Source: Taklimakanibacter sp021828105 (GTDB lineage Bacteria > Pseudomonadota > Alphaproteobacteria > Rhizobiales > Aestuariivirgaceae). Taken from it: 64,000 nucleotides of DNA. Where the stretch lies: positions 62,001 to 126,000 of the forward strand of contig JAKATG010000021.1 in assembly GCA_021828105.1 (NCBI GenBank), read 5' to 3'. Positions 26,523 through 34,905 of this stretch are shown piece by piece. The translations under genes and the position numbers were made by a program. The notes beneath the pieces were generated by a model that was not told where the DNA came from, did not search any database, and saw only the letters and a list, made by a program, of their open reading frames with translations. The stretch's first letter is position 1. Each line of letters opens with the position of its first letter.

Positions 26523-27440
26523 ATGATGACTCCAAATCCACGCCCGGTTGCCTGCGTCATCGGCCTCGGCTCGATGGGGATGGGGGCTGCTCTTTCGCTT
26601 CTGCGCGCAGGCATCGAGGTGCGCGGTGTCGATGTGCGGCCCGAAGCGCTGACGCGGCTCAAAGAGGCGGGAGGCTTTGGGACCACCTCGGCCGGCGAGG
26701 GGGCCAAAGGGGCCGATGCGGTGCTGACATTCGTGGTCAATGCCGAGCAGACGCAGACGGTTCTGTTCGGCGCGGACGGAGCAGCGGCGGCTCTATCGCA
26801 AGGCTCGCTCGTGATCTCATGCGCCACCGTGCCGCCGAGTTTTGCCGAGGAACTGGCGCGCCAGCTGAACGGAAAAGGCCTGCTGGCGCTCGATGCTCCC
26901 GTCTCGGGCGGCTCGGCCAAGGCCGAAGCCGGCGAGATGACCATCATGGCTTCGGGCGCCGCGGCGGCGTTCGAGAAGGCGGAACCGTTTCTCGGCGCGA
27001 TCGCGTCCAAGGTCTATCGCCTGGGCGATGCGCCAGGGGCGGGCTCGCGCGTGAAGATGATCAACCAGCTTCTCGCCGGTGTCCATATTGCGGTTGCGGC
27101 GGAGGCGGTGGCGCTCGGCATAAAGGCGGGCATCGATCCCAGTCTCCTCTATGAGGTGATCTCCAACTCCGCGGGCTCCTCTTGGATGTTCCAGAACCGG
27201 GTGCCCCACATGATTTCGGGCGACTACACGCCGCGCTCGGCGGTCGACATCTTCGTGAAGGATCTGGGCATCGTGCTCGAGGCGGGCCGGGTTCTCGATT
27301 TCCCCTTGCCCATCGCTTCGACCGCGCACCGGCTCTTTGCCGAAGCGGCCGCCATGGGCTTGGGCCGCGAGGACGATGCGGCGGTGGTGAAGGTCTATTC
27401 CGCCGAGGCCGGCCTGCCTTTGCCTTCGGCGAAGGACTGA
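26523..27440 (+). CDS. ltnD: 3-hydroxyacid dehydrogenase family, probably L-threonate dehydrogenase
   Basis: The 305-residue protein is a beta-hydroxyacid dehydrogenase: N-terminal Rossmann GLGSMGMGAALSLLRAG, substrate motif DAPVSGGSAKAEAG, and catalytic Lys in GAGSRVKMINQLLAG. The pattern is closest to LtnD, which oxidises L-threonate at C2 with NAD. The usual partners (otnK kinase, otnC decarboxylase and otnI isomerase) are absent, so an alternative 3-hydroxyisobutyrate-like substrate is possible. Two adjacent ATGs (26523 and 26526) are equivalent; an in-frame start at 26454 would overlap the previous gene. It probably shares a transcript with the molybdopterin enzyme. Confidence 0.78.
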   Translation: MMTPNPRPVACVIGLGSMGMGAALSLLRAGIEVRGVDVRPEALTRLKEAGGFGTTSAGEGAKGADAVLTFVVNAEQTQTVLFGADGAAAALSQGSLVISCATVPPSFAEELARQLNGKGLLALDAPVSGGSAKAEAGEMTIMASGAAAAFEKAEPFLGAIASKVYRLGDAPGAGSRVKMINQLLAGVHIAVAAEAVALGIKAGIDPSLLYEVISNSAGSSWMFQNRVPHMISGDYTPRSAVDIFVKDLGIVLEAGRVLDFPLPIASTAHRLFAEAAAMGLGREDDAAVVKVYSAEAGLPLPSAKD

Positions 27441-27569
27441 GCGGGGGCTACTGCCGTCGGGCCAGATGAATCCCAGATGAACAGCTAGCTCAGCCGGTGA
27501 TCAGGTGGGCTATGGCACATTCCGGCCCAAGTTGGGGCGTCTACCGGATGTCTGAGAGAGGATTTTGCC

Positions 27570-27806
27570 ATGTTCCGTGCGGCAATCGCGGTCCTGCTTC
27601 TGGCAGCAGCGCTGGCCGGGCCTTCGGCGGCGGAGAAGAAGACCGCGCCGAAACTGACCCAGGAAGCCAAGGACGGGCCCCAGATCACGCAAGAAAATAT
27701 CGTCAAGATGAAGCTCAAGACGGTGCAACCGGTCCAGCCCAATCCGCCGATGCCGGTCGCGGGCGGGCCGTCCATACCCCCCTCGCCATCACCCCCCAAT
27801 CCTTAG
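27570..27806 (+). CDS. small exported proline-rich protein, unrecognised
   Basis: This 78-residue ORF has a clear signal peptide (MFRAAIAVLLLAAALAGPSA, then AEK) and a hydrophilic mature part ending in a proline-rich tail (PPMPVAGGPSIPPSPSPP). A Shine-Dalgarno-like GAGAGAGG lies 8 bp before the ATG. I recognise no domain. A hairpin 12 bp after its stop (27818-27851) could be its terminator. It stands alone between ltnD and the WYL regulator region. Confidence 0.6.
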   Translation: MFRAAIAVLLLAAALAGPSAAEKKTAPKLTQEAKDGPQITQENIVKMKLKTVQPVQPNPPMPVAGGPSIPPSPSPPNP

Positions 27807-27817
27807 AGCTAATTGAA

Positions 27818-27851
27818 TCAAAGGCTTAGATCTCAAGACCTAAGCCTTTGA
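27818..27851. terminator. 12-bp perfect hairpin without T-tract
   Basis: TCAAAGGCTTAG (27818-27829) pairs perfectly with CTAAGCCTTTGA (27840-27851) around a 10-nt loop. It lies just past the small exported-protein gene. Neither side has a T-run, so it is not a classical rho-independent terminator; an RNA-stabilising or protein-binding role is also possible. Confidence 0.5.
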
Positions 27852-27870
27852 AAAGAATCATTTTCCCGAA

Positions 27871-28005
27871 ATGAGAATCAGCACACAGTCCAGACCCATG
27901 AACGCTCGTCGCGCCACCTTGCCCGTCCATTGGTTCCTGATCATGGCCGCCTTGCTCATGGTGGCGACGGCGGCGCCCTTGGCCATGCTGGCCGTCCCCA
28001 TCTGA
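27871..28005 (+). CDS. candidate 44-residue membrane protein
   Basis: A short frame starting at 27871 (second possible ATG at 27898) encodes a basic N-terminus (MRISTQSRPMNARRATLPV) followed by one hydrophobic helix (WFLIMAALLMVATAAPLAMLAVPI) and a stop. The positive-inside pattern fits a single-pass membrane peptide. There is no clear Shine-Dalgarno, and an overlapping minus-strand frame (27858-28067) exists. It may be real or a chance ORF. Confidence 0.35.
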   Translation: MRISTQSRPMNARRATLPVHWFLIMAALLMVATAAPLAMLAVPI

Positions 28006-28057
28006 TCCTCCCATTTTCCGAGCCGGCCGATGCCGGAAAAGGTCACTTCCTGCCAGC

Positions 28058-28077
28058 TTCCTGACATGCTTTGTCAG
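28058..28077. promoter_or_regulatory. operator-like palindrome TTCCTGACA-TGCTT-TGTCAG upstream of the WYL regulator
   Basis: CTGACA (28061-28066) and TGTCAG (28072-28077) form a perfect inverted repeat with a 5-nt spacer. The element TTCCTG also occurs at 28047, 28058, 28093 and 28117, four times in 76 bp. The position about 120 bp ahead of a YafY/WYL regulator gene suggests an autoregulatory operator. That link is inferred. Confidence 0.5.
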
Positions 28078-28196
28078 CAGCACTGCAGTAGGTTCCTGCT
28101 GTGCCGGACGCGAAGTTTCCTGCCTATGCCGCCGGGAGCTTCGCGTTCAAGAGCACGCTAGAAGCGTAAATTTTCCAGCGAACCGGGGTACTGGCC

Positions 28197-28910
28197 ATGA
28201 GACGCGCTGACCGACTTTTGCAGGTCCTCCAGATCCTGCGCCGCCATCGGCGGCCGGTGACCGGCGAGACCATGGCCGAGGAACTCGAGGTCTCGCTGCG
28301 CACCGTCTATCGCGACATCAATTCTCTGGTCACGCAGGGTGTGCCGATCAGGGGTGAGGCCGGCATCGGCTATGTGCTGGGCGAAGGCTTCGACATGCCG
28401 CCTTTGATGTTCACGGTCGATGAGCTCGAGGCCGTCATGCTGGGTCTGCGCTGGGTGACGCGCCGCGGCGACGTCCAGCTGTCGCGCGCCGCCCGCGACA
28501 GCGTCGCCAAGATCGGCGCCGTGCTGCCGGAAGGGCTGAAGCCGTTTCTGTTCGATGCCGGACTGGTGGTGCCGCCGCGCGAGGAGCGCGCCGCCGATGC
28601 CGTCGATGTCGCAGGCCTGCGCAGCGCCATCCGTGAGAGCCGCAAAGTGCAGATCCAGTATCGCGACGAACTCGAACGCCGTACCGAGCGGACGATCTGG
28701 CCGATCGGCATCGCCTATTACGAGGCGACGCGCAACATCATCGCTTGGTGCGAATTGCGCACCGCCTTCCGCCATTTCCGCACCGACCGCATCTCGCATT
28801 TCGACATATTGAAGGACCGCTATCCGAAGCGGCGCAAGGCGCTGCTCAAGGAATGGCAGGACGAGCTGCGCGCCGAGCAGGAGAAGCCCGATCTCGACGT
28901 ATTTCTCTAA
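28197..28910 (+). CDS. YafY family transcriptional regulator (HTH-WYL)
   Basis: The 237-residue protein has an N-terminal DeoR-like winged helix (RRADRLLQVLQILRRHRRPVTGETMAEELEVSLRTVYRDI, residues 2-41) and a WYL ligand-sensing domain (about 130-210; here the motif is degenerate, with IAYYEATRNIIAWCELR). WYL domains sense nucleotides or nucleic-acid signals in some families. No Shine-Dalgarno is evident at the ATG. The gene normally controls a neighbour; here the nearest are the small ORFs upstream and the membrane protein 84 bp downstream. Confidence 0.9.
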   Translation: MRRADRLLQVLQILRRHRRPVTGETMAEELEVSLRTVYRDINSLVTQGVPIRGEAGIGYVLGEGFDMPPLMFTVDELEAVMLGLRWVTRRGDVQLSRAARDSVAKIGAVLPEGLKPFLFDAGLVVPPREERAADAVDVAGLRSAIRESRKVQIQYRDELERRTERTIWPIGIAYYEATRNIIAWCELRTAFRHFRTDRISHFDILKDRYPKRRKALLKEWQDELRAEQEKPDLDVFL

Positions 28911-28994
28911 GGTGGACTCTTCAGCAGCTTGGCTTTTGCGGCCACCCTGTCATTATTCCCGCAGTGAATGTCGCTTCCTGAAGGATCATTCATC

Positions 28995-29309
28995 ATGACG
29001 GCAATATTGAAACGCATCGGTTTCGTCGTCTTTGCGACGGTTGTTGGCGCCCTTGGCCTGACGGCGATCGCTTTCGCCTTCGTCAACATGAAAGCCGTGC
29101 TGTTGGGAGGGGCGTCCATCGGGCTCGACAGCGCCGCCGTTTTCGGCATCGGCTGGGGTGGTGCCGCAATGGCGATTTGCGGCGCGCTGATGGGCAAGGA
29201 GAACGCTGAGGAACAGGGAAAGTCGCAACCGCGGAGCGCCAAAGCGGCGGGCTGGATCGTCGCCGTGATCCTCGCCCTGCTTTGTCTTTCAGTGCTCTTT
29301 GCGCGCTGA
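28995..29309 (+). CDS. small membrane protein, unrecognised
   Basis: The 104-residue protein has three probable membrane segments: FVVFATVVGALGLTAIAFAF, VFGIGWGGAAMAICGALM and AGWIVAVILALLCLSVLF, with a short charged loop (KENAEEQGKSQPRSAK) between the last two. The ATG at 28995 has AAGGA 9 bp upstream; an in-frame ATG at 28968 is less likely. It overlaps the 3' end of the convergent monooxygenase gene by 21 bp. No family recognised. Confidence 0.6.
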   Translation: MTAILKRIGFVVFATVVGALGLTAIAFAFVNMKAVLLGGASIGLDSAAVFGIGWGGAAMAICGALMGKENAEEQGKSQPRSAKAAGWIVAVILALLCLSVLFAR

Positions 29310-30842
29310 TGGGCTGCTGCTCGCCCGCATCGCAGCCGGTATCAGATATGTGGCGAGATGGGCATCGAGGGCCGCCATGGCCGCCTCATCCACCGGGCTT
29401 GCGCGGAACCCCACGAAGCCGTCGGGCCGGATGAGGAGAGCGCCGCCATCGGGAATTCCCACCTCCGCCGCGTCGAACTCAGCGCTCGCAGCATCGACGA
29501 TCGACACGAACCCGTTCCAGCGCGCGCGAAAATGCTCGAGCCGTGGCGGGGCGCCGAACAGGATCAGATGGTGGCCCGTGCCACTCAGGCGATGACACGC
29601 ACCGAAGCGGCTTCCCGGCGGTGCTCCCCCGACATCGGCGCCCGCCTGACCGACGAGTGCGCTTCCGGCGTATGACACATCGAGCATCGACCGCTTGCGT
29701 GTCACCGCGACAGCTTCAGCCGGATCCGCCGGCGGTACGACCGGCATCGCGCCGCTGTTGCACGTTGCGACCAGACCGATCACGAAATCATGGATCTCGT
29801 CCGACACTTCGAGCACATGGCGGTCGGCGGCCCCGCGCTCCTGCGCGTAGCTCTCGAGCAGCGACGGTTTCGCCGCGCCGCGTGCGACGAGGGCGAGCTT
29901 CCAGGCGATGTCGGCGGCGTCCATGAATGCGGCGTTGAGACCCTCGCCGCCCATCGGACTGGACAGGTGGGCTGCATCGCCCAACAGGAACCGCCGTCCG
30001 TCGCTCAGGCGCTCGGCGGCGCGCTTGTGCATCTTGAAATAGGAAACCCATTTGAGATCGTGCAGGCCGATATCGGCGCCGACGCGGGCATCGAGCAATG
30101 CGGCCAGCTCGTGCGATGCCGGAAGCTCGCGCCGTGTATCGGCTTCGTCGCGATTGACGAAGATGAGAAAGCGTTCATCCGGCAACGGCGATATCAGGAC
30201 AAAACCGTCCGGCCCGACAATGACGCGGCCGCATTCGGGCGGGCACGGCAAGCGGGTTTTCGCGTCGGCGACAATGTACTGGCCGTCGTAAGTGTCGCCC
30301 TCGAGGTGCTCCTGCATCGAGTGGCGCGTCACGCTGTGGGCGCCACCCGCGCCAAGCACATAGGCTGTCGTCAGAATCTCGGTCCGGCCGTCCACATCGA
30401 GGGTCACCCGCAAGCCTGCCGGATCGTCCTCGATCGACTTGACTTCCGTGCCGTATTCAATCGCGACGCCGAGGCTTTCCAGGCGTTCGCGCAGAATTGC
30501 CTCGGTGCGCCACTGCGGCAGGCTGCACTGAAACTCGTATTTGCACCCGATGCCGGCAAGCTTGGCGCTGACGATTTCCTTGAGGCCCGGCCCCAAAAGC
30601 TGGATCTGCCTGATGTGGACGCCCGCCTGGAGGAAGGGTTCTATCAGACCGGCCCGATCGATGATGTCCAGCACCGCCGGCTGAAGCGCGGTACCGCGAG
30701 TCTCATGATGCGGTGCTGCCCTCCGCTCGACGACGCGAGGCCTGACGCCATGGCGAAGAAGTTCGCATGCCGCGAACAATCCGGCCGGACCGGTTCCGAC
30801 GATGAGCACGCCAGACGCGGATTGCGGCACATCCCTTGTCAT
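29289..30842 (-). CDS. FAD-dependent monooxygenase (PheA/TfdB-like hydroxylase)
   Basis: The 517-residue flavoprotein is a group A aromatic hydroxylase type: N-terminal dinucleotide motif VLIVGTGPAGLFAACELL, the DG-type block around VLGAGGAHSVTR, and the FAD-ribityl motif FLLGDAAHLSSPMGGEGLNAAFMDAADIAWKL (shown here as a landmark near residues 283-314). The C-terminal thioredoxin-like extension of the PheA/TfdB group is present. It should hydroxylate a phenolic substrate using NAD(P)H and O2; the substrate is unknown. The ATG at 30842 follows AAGGGGG. It diverges from the DUF1801 gene across an operator-like palindrome. Confidence 0.88.
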   Translation of the reverse strand: MTRDVPQSASGVLIVGTGPAGLFAACELLRHGVRPRVVERRAAPHHETRGTALQPAVLDIIDRAGLIEPFLQAGVHIRQIQLLGPGLKEIVSAKLAGIGCKYEFQCSLPQWRTEAILRERLESLGVAIEYGTEVKSIEDDPAGLRVTLDVDGRTEILTTAYVLGAGGAHSVTRHSMQEHLEGDTYDGQYIVADAKTRLPCPPECGRVIVGPDGFVLISPLPDERFLIFVNRDEADTRRELPASHELAALLDARVGADIGLHDLKWVSYFKMHKRAAERLSDGRRFLLGDAAHLSSPMGGEGLNAAFMDAADIAWKLALVARGAAKPSLLESYAQERGAADRHVLEVSDEIHDFVIGLVATCNSGAMPVVPPADPAEAVAVTRKRSMLDVSYAGSALVGQAGADVGGAPPGSRFGACHRLSGTGHHLILFGAPPRLEHFRARWNGFVSIVDAASAEFDAAEVGIPDGGALLIRPDGFVGFRASPVDEAAMAALDAHLATYLIPAAMRASSSPSARKEH

Positions 30843-30859
30843 CAGTCAGCCCCCTTATG

Positions 30860-30874
30860 ATACTAACTTAGTAT
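30860..30874. promoter_or_regulatory. ATACTAA-C-TTAGTAT operator-like palindrome
   Basis: A perfect 15-bp palindrome lies in the 80-bp gap between the divergent monooxygenase and DUF1801 genes, 17 bp from the monooxygenase ATG. Its AT-rich TAGTAT form resembles operators of small winged-helix repressors such as MarR or HxlR types. No regulator gene adjoins, so the assignment is inference. Confidence 0.5.
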
Positions 30875-30922
30875 ATACGAATTCATTACAAAGCAGAAAT
30901 TGGAGCGTTGAAGGAGAAGAAG

Positions 30923-31339
30923 ATGGGATCGACGAAAGATGAATCTCCCGCGCGGCTCATCGATGCGAGAATCAAGGAGCTGGGCGACTGGCGTGGTGAG
31001 ATGCTGGCGAAGCTCCGCGCTTTGATCAAGCAAGCCGATCCCGAGGTGGTCGAGGAGTGGAAGTGGCGCGGCGTCCCGGTGTGGTCGCATGACGGGATCA
31101 TCTGCACCGGCGAGACCTATAAGAGCGTCGTGAAGCTGACCTTCGCCAAGGGCGCGTCGCTGAAGGACCCATCACGCCTTTTCAATTCGAGCCTCGATGG
31201 CAACACCCGGCGCGCGATCGACATCCGCGAGGGTGAACCAATCGATGCCAAGGCTTTCACGGCATTGATCCGCGCCGCCGTGGACCTGAACGCCTCGTCG
31301 GGCCGCGCCGCAAAGAAAGGCAGGACGTCGTCACGGTAG
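30923..31339 (+). CDS. DUF1801 family protein
   Basis: The 138-residue protein contains a DUF1801 domain: LIDARIKELGDWRGEMLAKLRALIKQ, then EEWKWRGVPVWSHDGIICTGETYKSVVKLTFAKG and a C-terminal conserved DIREGEPIDAKAF. The fold is a small alpha/beta domain of unknown function found widely in soil bacteria. The ATG at 30923 has AAGGAGA 5 bp upstream. It overlaps the end of convergent purN by 9 bp. It is divergent from the flavin monooxygenase and could be co-regulated with it. Confidence 0.85.
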   Translation: MGSTKDESPARLIDARIKELGDWRGEMLAKLRALIKQADPEVVEEWKWRGVPVWSHDGIICTGETYKSVVKLTFAKGASLKDPSRLFNSSLDGNTRRAIDIREGEPIDAKAFTALIRAAVDLNASSGRAAKKGRTSSR

Positions 31340-31984
31340 GACGGGGATGACGACCGGCAGCGTGACGCCCGGCGCGGTTGCGACGACCTCCTCGCCCTCG
31401 ACCCTGAGCGCGCCGGAGGCCACGAGCGCCAAGGCTTTGGGATAGATCTTGTGCTCGGCATCGAGCACGCGCTGGGCGAGCGTCTCGGGCGTGTCGCTCT
31501 TGAGCACCGGCACGCGCGCCTGGGCGATGATCGGTCCTGAATCGACGTCGTGACGCACGAAATGCACGGTAGCCCCGTGGCGCGTCGCACCATCCGCCAA
31601 GGCCCGCTCATGGCTGTGCAGCCCCTTGTACGCCGGGAGCAGCGAGGGATGGATATTGATCATGCGGTCGCGCCAGGCTTCGACCAGGGTTTTGGTCATG
31701 ACGCGCATGAAACCGGCGCAGGCGATGATCTCGACATGATGGCGCCTGAGCGCTGAATCGAGGGCGCGGTCGAAGTCCTCACGCGAGCCATAGGCCTTAT
31801 GGTCGATGACTTCCGTCCTGATGCCTTGCGCCTTGGCGAAATCGAGCCCCTGGGCATTGGGACGATTGGAGATGACGACGGCGATCTCGGCAGGGTAATG
31901 CGGATCCTGCGCCGCCCTGATCAGGGCTTGCATATTCGAGCCGCGGCCCGAGATGAGGATGCCGGTCTTCTTGCGCCCCGTCAT
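31331..31984 (-). CDS. purN: phosphoribosylglycinamide formyltransferase
   Basis: The 217-residue enzyme formylates GAR with 10-formyl-tetrahydrofolate, the third step of purine synthesis. The opening TGILISGRGSNMQALI, the folate site INIHPSLLPAYKGLHSHERAL with catalytic His, and HFVRHDVDSGPIIAQ with catalytic Asp are all present. Length is normal. The ATG at 31984 shares one base with the purM stop (TGATG), so translation is coupled. Confidence 0.96.
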   Translation of the reverse strand: MTGRKKTGILISGRGSNMQALIRAAQDPHYPAEIAVVISNRPNAQGLDFAKAQGIRTEVIDHKAYGSREDFDRALDSALRRHHVEIIACAGFMRVMTKTLVEAWRDRMINIHPSLLPAYKGLHSHERALADGATRHGATVHFVRHDVDSGPIIAQARVPVLKSDTPETLAQRVLDAEHKIYPKALALVASGALRVEGEEVVATAPGVTLPVVIPVLP

Positions 31985-33066
31985 CAGAGCGCGAGCTTTC
32001 CGCGGGGCTTGACCTGCTCCTCGGATCCGCTGCGGGCGGCGATCGTTCCCAGCGTCACCACGTGCTCGCCTTGTGCTTCGAAGAGACGCGCGACTTCCGC
32101 GGCGCTCTCGGGCGCCGTCACGCAGATCATGCCGATGCCGCAATTGAAGGTGCGCAGCATCTCCCTTTCGCTGACGCCGCCGGTCTTCTGCAACCAGCCG
32201 AAGACGGGCGGCGAAGGCACCTGGGCGAGATCGATCTCGGCCACGGTGCTCGCGGGCAGCACGCGTGGGATGTTCTCGAGAAAGCCGCCGCCGGTGATAT
32301 GGGCGAGCGCCTTGATGCCGTCCGATGCCTTGAGCGCGGCAAGGACCGGCTTCACATAGATGCGGGTCGGTGTCAGCAGAGCTTCGCCCAAGGTCTTGCC
32401 GGGCGCGAAAGGTGCGGTGTCGGCATAGGCGAGACCGCTCAGCTCGACGAGACGGCGGATCAGCGAATAGCCGTTGGAATGGGGACCGGACGAGGCGAGG
32501 CCCAGAATGACATCGCCAGGGCCAACATCGGCGCGCGGCAAAATATTCACCCGCTCGACGGCACCCACGGCAAAGCCTGCGAGATCATAGTCGCCGCCAT
32601 GATACATGCCGGGCATCTCGGCGGTCTCGCCGCCAATGAGGGCGCAGCCCGCTTGCCGGCAACCCTCGGCGATGCCTGCGATCACGTCGCGGGCTTCCTC
32701 CACCTGCAATTTGCCGGTGGCGAAGTAATCCAGGAAGAAGAGGGGCTCGGCCCCTTGCACGATCAGGTCGTTGACCGACATGGCGACGAGATCGATGCCC
32801 ACCGTCTTGTGCAGGCCCGAATCGATGGCGATCCTGAGTTTCGTGCCCACACCGTCATTGGCGGCGACGAGCACCGGGTCCTTGAAGCCGCAGGCCTTGA
32901 GATCGAAGAGGCCGCCGAAGCCGCCCAAGGCCGAATCGGTGCCCGCCCGCGCGGTCGCCTTGGCGAGCGGCTTGATCACCTCGACCAGCGCGTTTCCGGC
33001 CGAAATATCGACCCCCGCATCCGCGTAGGATATGCCGTTATGGCCGTCTTGTTTGCCTGCGCCCAT
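31984..33066 (-). CDS. purM: phosphoribosylformylglycinamidine cyclo-ligase (AIR synthetase)
   Basis: The 360-residue enzyme closes FGAM to aminoimidazole ribotide with ATP, step five of purine synthesis. Family blocks SYADAGVDISAGNALV, GVGTKLRIA, the LIGGETAEMPGMY loop and ITGGGFLENIPRVLP are all visible. The ATG at 33066 begins MGAGKQDG; an upstream TTG is less likely. It heads the purM-purN transcript and diverges from the DUF2066 gene. Confidence 0.97.
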   Translation of the reverse strand: MGAGKQDGHNGISYADAGVDISAGNALVEVIKPLAKATARAGTDSALGGFGGLFDLKACGFKDPVLVAANDGVGTKLRIAIDSGLHKTVGIDLVAMSVNDLIVQGAEPLFFLDYFATGKLQVEEARDVIAGIAEGCRQAGCALIGGETAEMPGMYHGGDYDLAGFAVGAVERVNILPRADVGPGDVILGLASSGPHSNGYSLIRRLVELSGLAYADTAPFAPGKTLGEALLTPTRIYVKPVLAALKASDGIKALAHITGGGFLENIPRVLPASTVAEIDLAQVPSPPVFGWLQKTGGVSEREMLRTFNCGIGMICVTAPESAAEVARLFEAQGEHVVTLGTIAARSGSEEQVKPRGKLAL

Positions 33067-33188
33067 GCCGCTAGTTTGCCTCAATGATCCTGGATTGCTG
33101 CTGGCCGTCTGTGTGCCGCGGTGAATAGCCCGAACGGGCAGGCAGATAAAGCGTTCAGTTGAGCGCGGGCTCGCAGATGGAGTTTTGG

Positions 33189-34313
33189 ATGACGGTGCGT
33201 TCTTGGGGCCTGCTTGCAGCCTTTCTGGCCCTTTTTGCCGTTGTTGTGCCTGAGAGCGCCCGGGCGGTCGGGCCGGTCGAGACCGGTATGTTCTCGGTCA
33301 CCGGCGTCGAGGTCGACGTGACCGACAAGGATGCAGCCTCGGCCCGTACCCGCGCCATCATCGAGGCCCAGGTAAAAGCTTTCTACATCCTGGCCGAGCG
33401 GCTGGGCTCGCCCGAGGCGGCCCAGCGCCTAGCCGGGATGGACGCCCGCGATATCGGCCGCATGCTGCGCTCGCTGTCGATCGAGGAGGAGCGTTCAGCC
33501 CCGGGACGCTACATCGGCAAGCTCACGGTGCGCTTCCTTCCGGCCAAGATCCGGGAAGTGTTCGGCCGGCATGGCATCGAGGTCGTCGAGGACCAGGCGC
33601 CGCCGATCGTCATCCTGCCCTTGTGGAAAGGACCCACCGGTCCGATCGTCTGGGAGGAAAATCTCTGGCGCAAGGCCTGGCTCGACCTCAAGGCCGAGCA
33701 GTCGGTGGTGCCGATCATCATTCCGTTAGGCGATCTCGAGGACACGTCCGCGATCTCGCCTGAGGAGGTGCTGGCGGGTGATGCCATCAAGCTTGAATCG
33801 CTGATGATACGATATGAGGCCAAGGCCATCCTGGTGGCATTTGCCGAGCCCGATCCGCAAGGCGGCATCCATGCCGTGATGCAGGGCGACTCGCCCTTGG
33901 GACGCATCAATTTCGACAAGACCTACACATCCGAGGATGGCACGGTCGAAGGCGCCGCCGCGGCCGCGGCGCGGCGCTTCGACGAGGTGATGCTGGAGAA
34001 GTGGCGTTCGGTCAAAATCAAGATGGCCGCCGAGGCCAGGGCCCGCGTCGAGGCGGAGCAGCAGGCCGCCCGCCCGGCGATGTCGCTTGCGGTCGCGGTG
34101 CCGTTTTCGGGCATACATCAGTGGAACGGCATCCGCGCCCGGCTGCTTTCGACCCCTGGCGTGATCGGCGTCGATGTCTCGACCATTGCCCAGAACGGCG
34201 CCGTCATCCAGCTGGCCTTCTCCGATTCGGTCCAGACGCTGCAATCGGCGCTTTCCGGCAGTGGCCTGCGGCTGGTGCGGGCAGGCGGGACATGGGTACT
34301 GCAACCATTGTAA
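33189..34313 (+). CDS. exported DUF2066 protein
   Basis: The 374-residue protein has a signal peptide (MTVRSWGLLAAFLALFAVVVPESARA) and a DUF2066 domain with KDAASARTRAIIEAQVKAFYILAERLG and APPIVILPLWKGPTGPIVWEE. Its role is unknown; it is conserved at this spot between purM and hdaA in Hyphomicrobiales. The ATG at 33189 is preferred over 33177 because of GGAG at 33179-33182 and a better signal peptide. It starts a run that continues through hdaA. Confidence 0.85.
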   Translation: MTVRSWGLLAAFLALFAVVVPESARAVGPVETGMFSVTGVEVDVTDKDAASARTRAIIEAQVKAFYILAERLGSPEAAQRLAGMDARDIGRMLRSLSIEEERSAPGRYIGKLTVRFLPAKIREVFGRHGIEVVEDQAPPIVILPLWKGPTGPIVWEENLWRKAWLDLKAEQSVVPIIIPLGDLEDTSAISPEEVLAGDAIKLESLMIRYEAKAILVAFAEPDPQGGIHAVMQGDSPLGRINFDKTYTSEDGTVEGAAAAAARRFDEVMLEKWRSVKIKMAAEARARVEAEQQAARPAMSLAVAVPFSGIHQWNGIRARLLSTPGVIGVDVSTIAQNGAVIQLAFSDSVQTLQSALSGSGLRLVRAGGTWVLQPL

Positions 34314-34350
34314 TATCAGCCCAAAGCAACCATTCGCCTTCTAGCCTCGC

Positions 34351-34905
34351 ATGAACCTGCCCAATATCATCACCATCGGCCGAATCCTGTTGGTGCCGGT
34401 CACCATCTGGCTGATCGTCGCCGGTCAGTTCGGCTTCGCTTTCCTGGTCTTCATCATGGCCGGCGTCGGCGACGGCGTCGACGGCTATATCGCCCGGCGC
34501 TACGCGATGAAGACGCAGCTCGGCGCCTATCTCGATCCGCTCGCCGACAAGCTGCTTCTCGTCTCGATCTATATCTCGCTCGGCTTCCTGCAGCAGATGC
34601 CGGCCTGGCTCGTCATCCTTGTCGCCTCGCGCGACGTGCTGATCGTCGGCGCGGTGATCCTTTCCTGGATCCTCGACAAGCCGATCAAGGTGCAGCCGCT
34701 GATGATCAGCAAGGTCAATACCGTGGCGCAGATCATCTTTGCCGGCGGGCAGCTGGCCATGCTCGCCTGGATGTCGGACGCCACCTGGTTCCCGCTGATC
34801 GGCAGCATCGTCGTCGCCTTCCTCACCATCGCGTCGGCGGCCCTTTACTTGCGCGAATGGGCCCGTCATATGGCCAACGGGGCGAGCACGAGGGATACGC
34901 CATGA
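34351..34905 (+). CDS. CDP-alcohol phosphatidyltransferase family protein
   Basis: The 184-residue inner membrane protein carries the CDP-alcohol motif D-x2-DG-x2-AR-x8-G-x3-D-x3-D, seen as GDGVDGYIARR and GAYLDPLADK. Family members transfer a phosphatidyl group from CDP-diacylglycerol to glycerol phosphate, phosphatidylglycerol or another alcohol. The size and context fit a PgsA- or cardiolipin-synthase-like enzyme, but the acceptor is not certain. Its TGA overlaps the next ATG (ATGA at 34902-34905). Confidence 0.88.
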   Translation: MNLPNIITIGRILLVPVTIWLIVAGQFGFAFLVFIMAGVGDGVDGYIARRYAMKTQLGAYLDPLADKLLLVSIYISLGFLQQMPAWLVILVASRDVLIVGAVILSWILDKPIKVQPLMISKVNTVAQIIFAGGQLAMLAWMSDATWFPLIGSIVVAFLTIASAALYLREWARHMANGASTRDTP

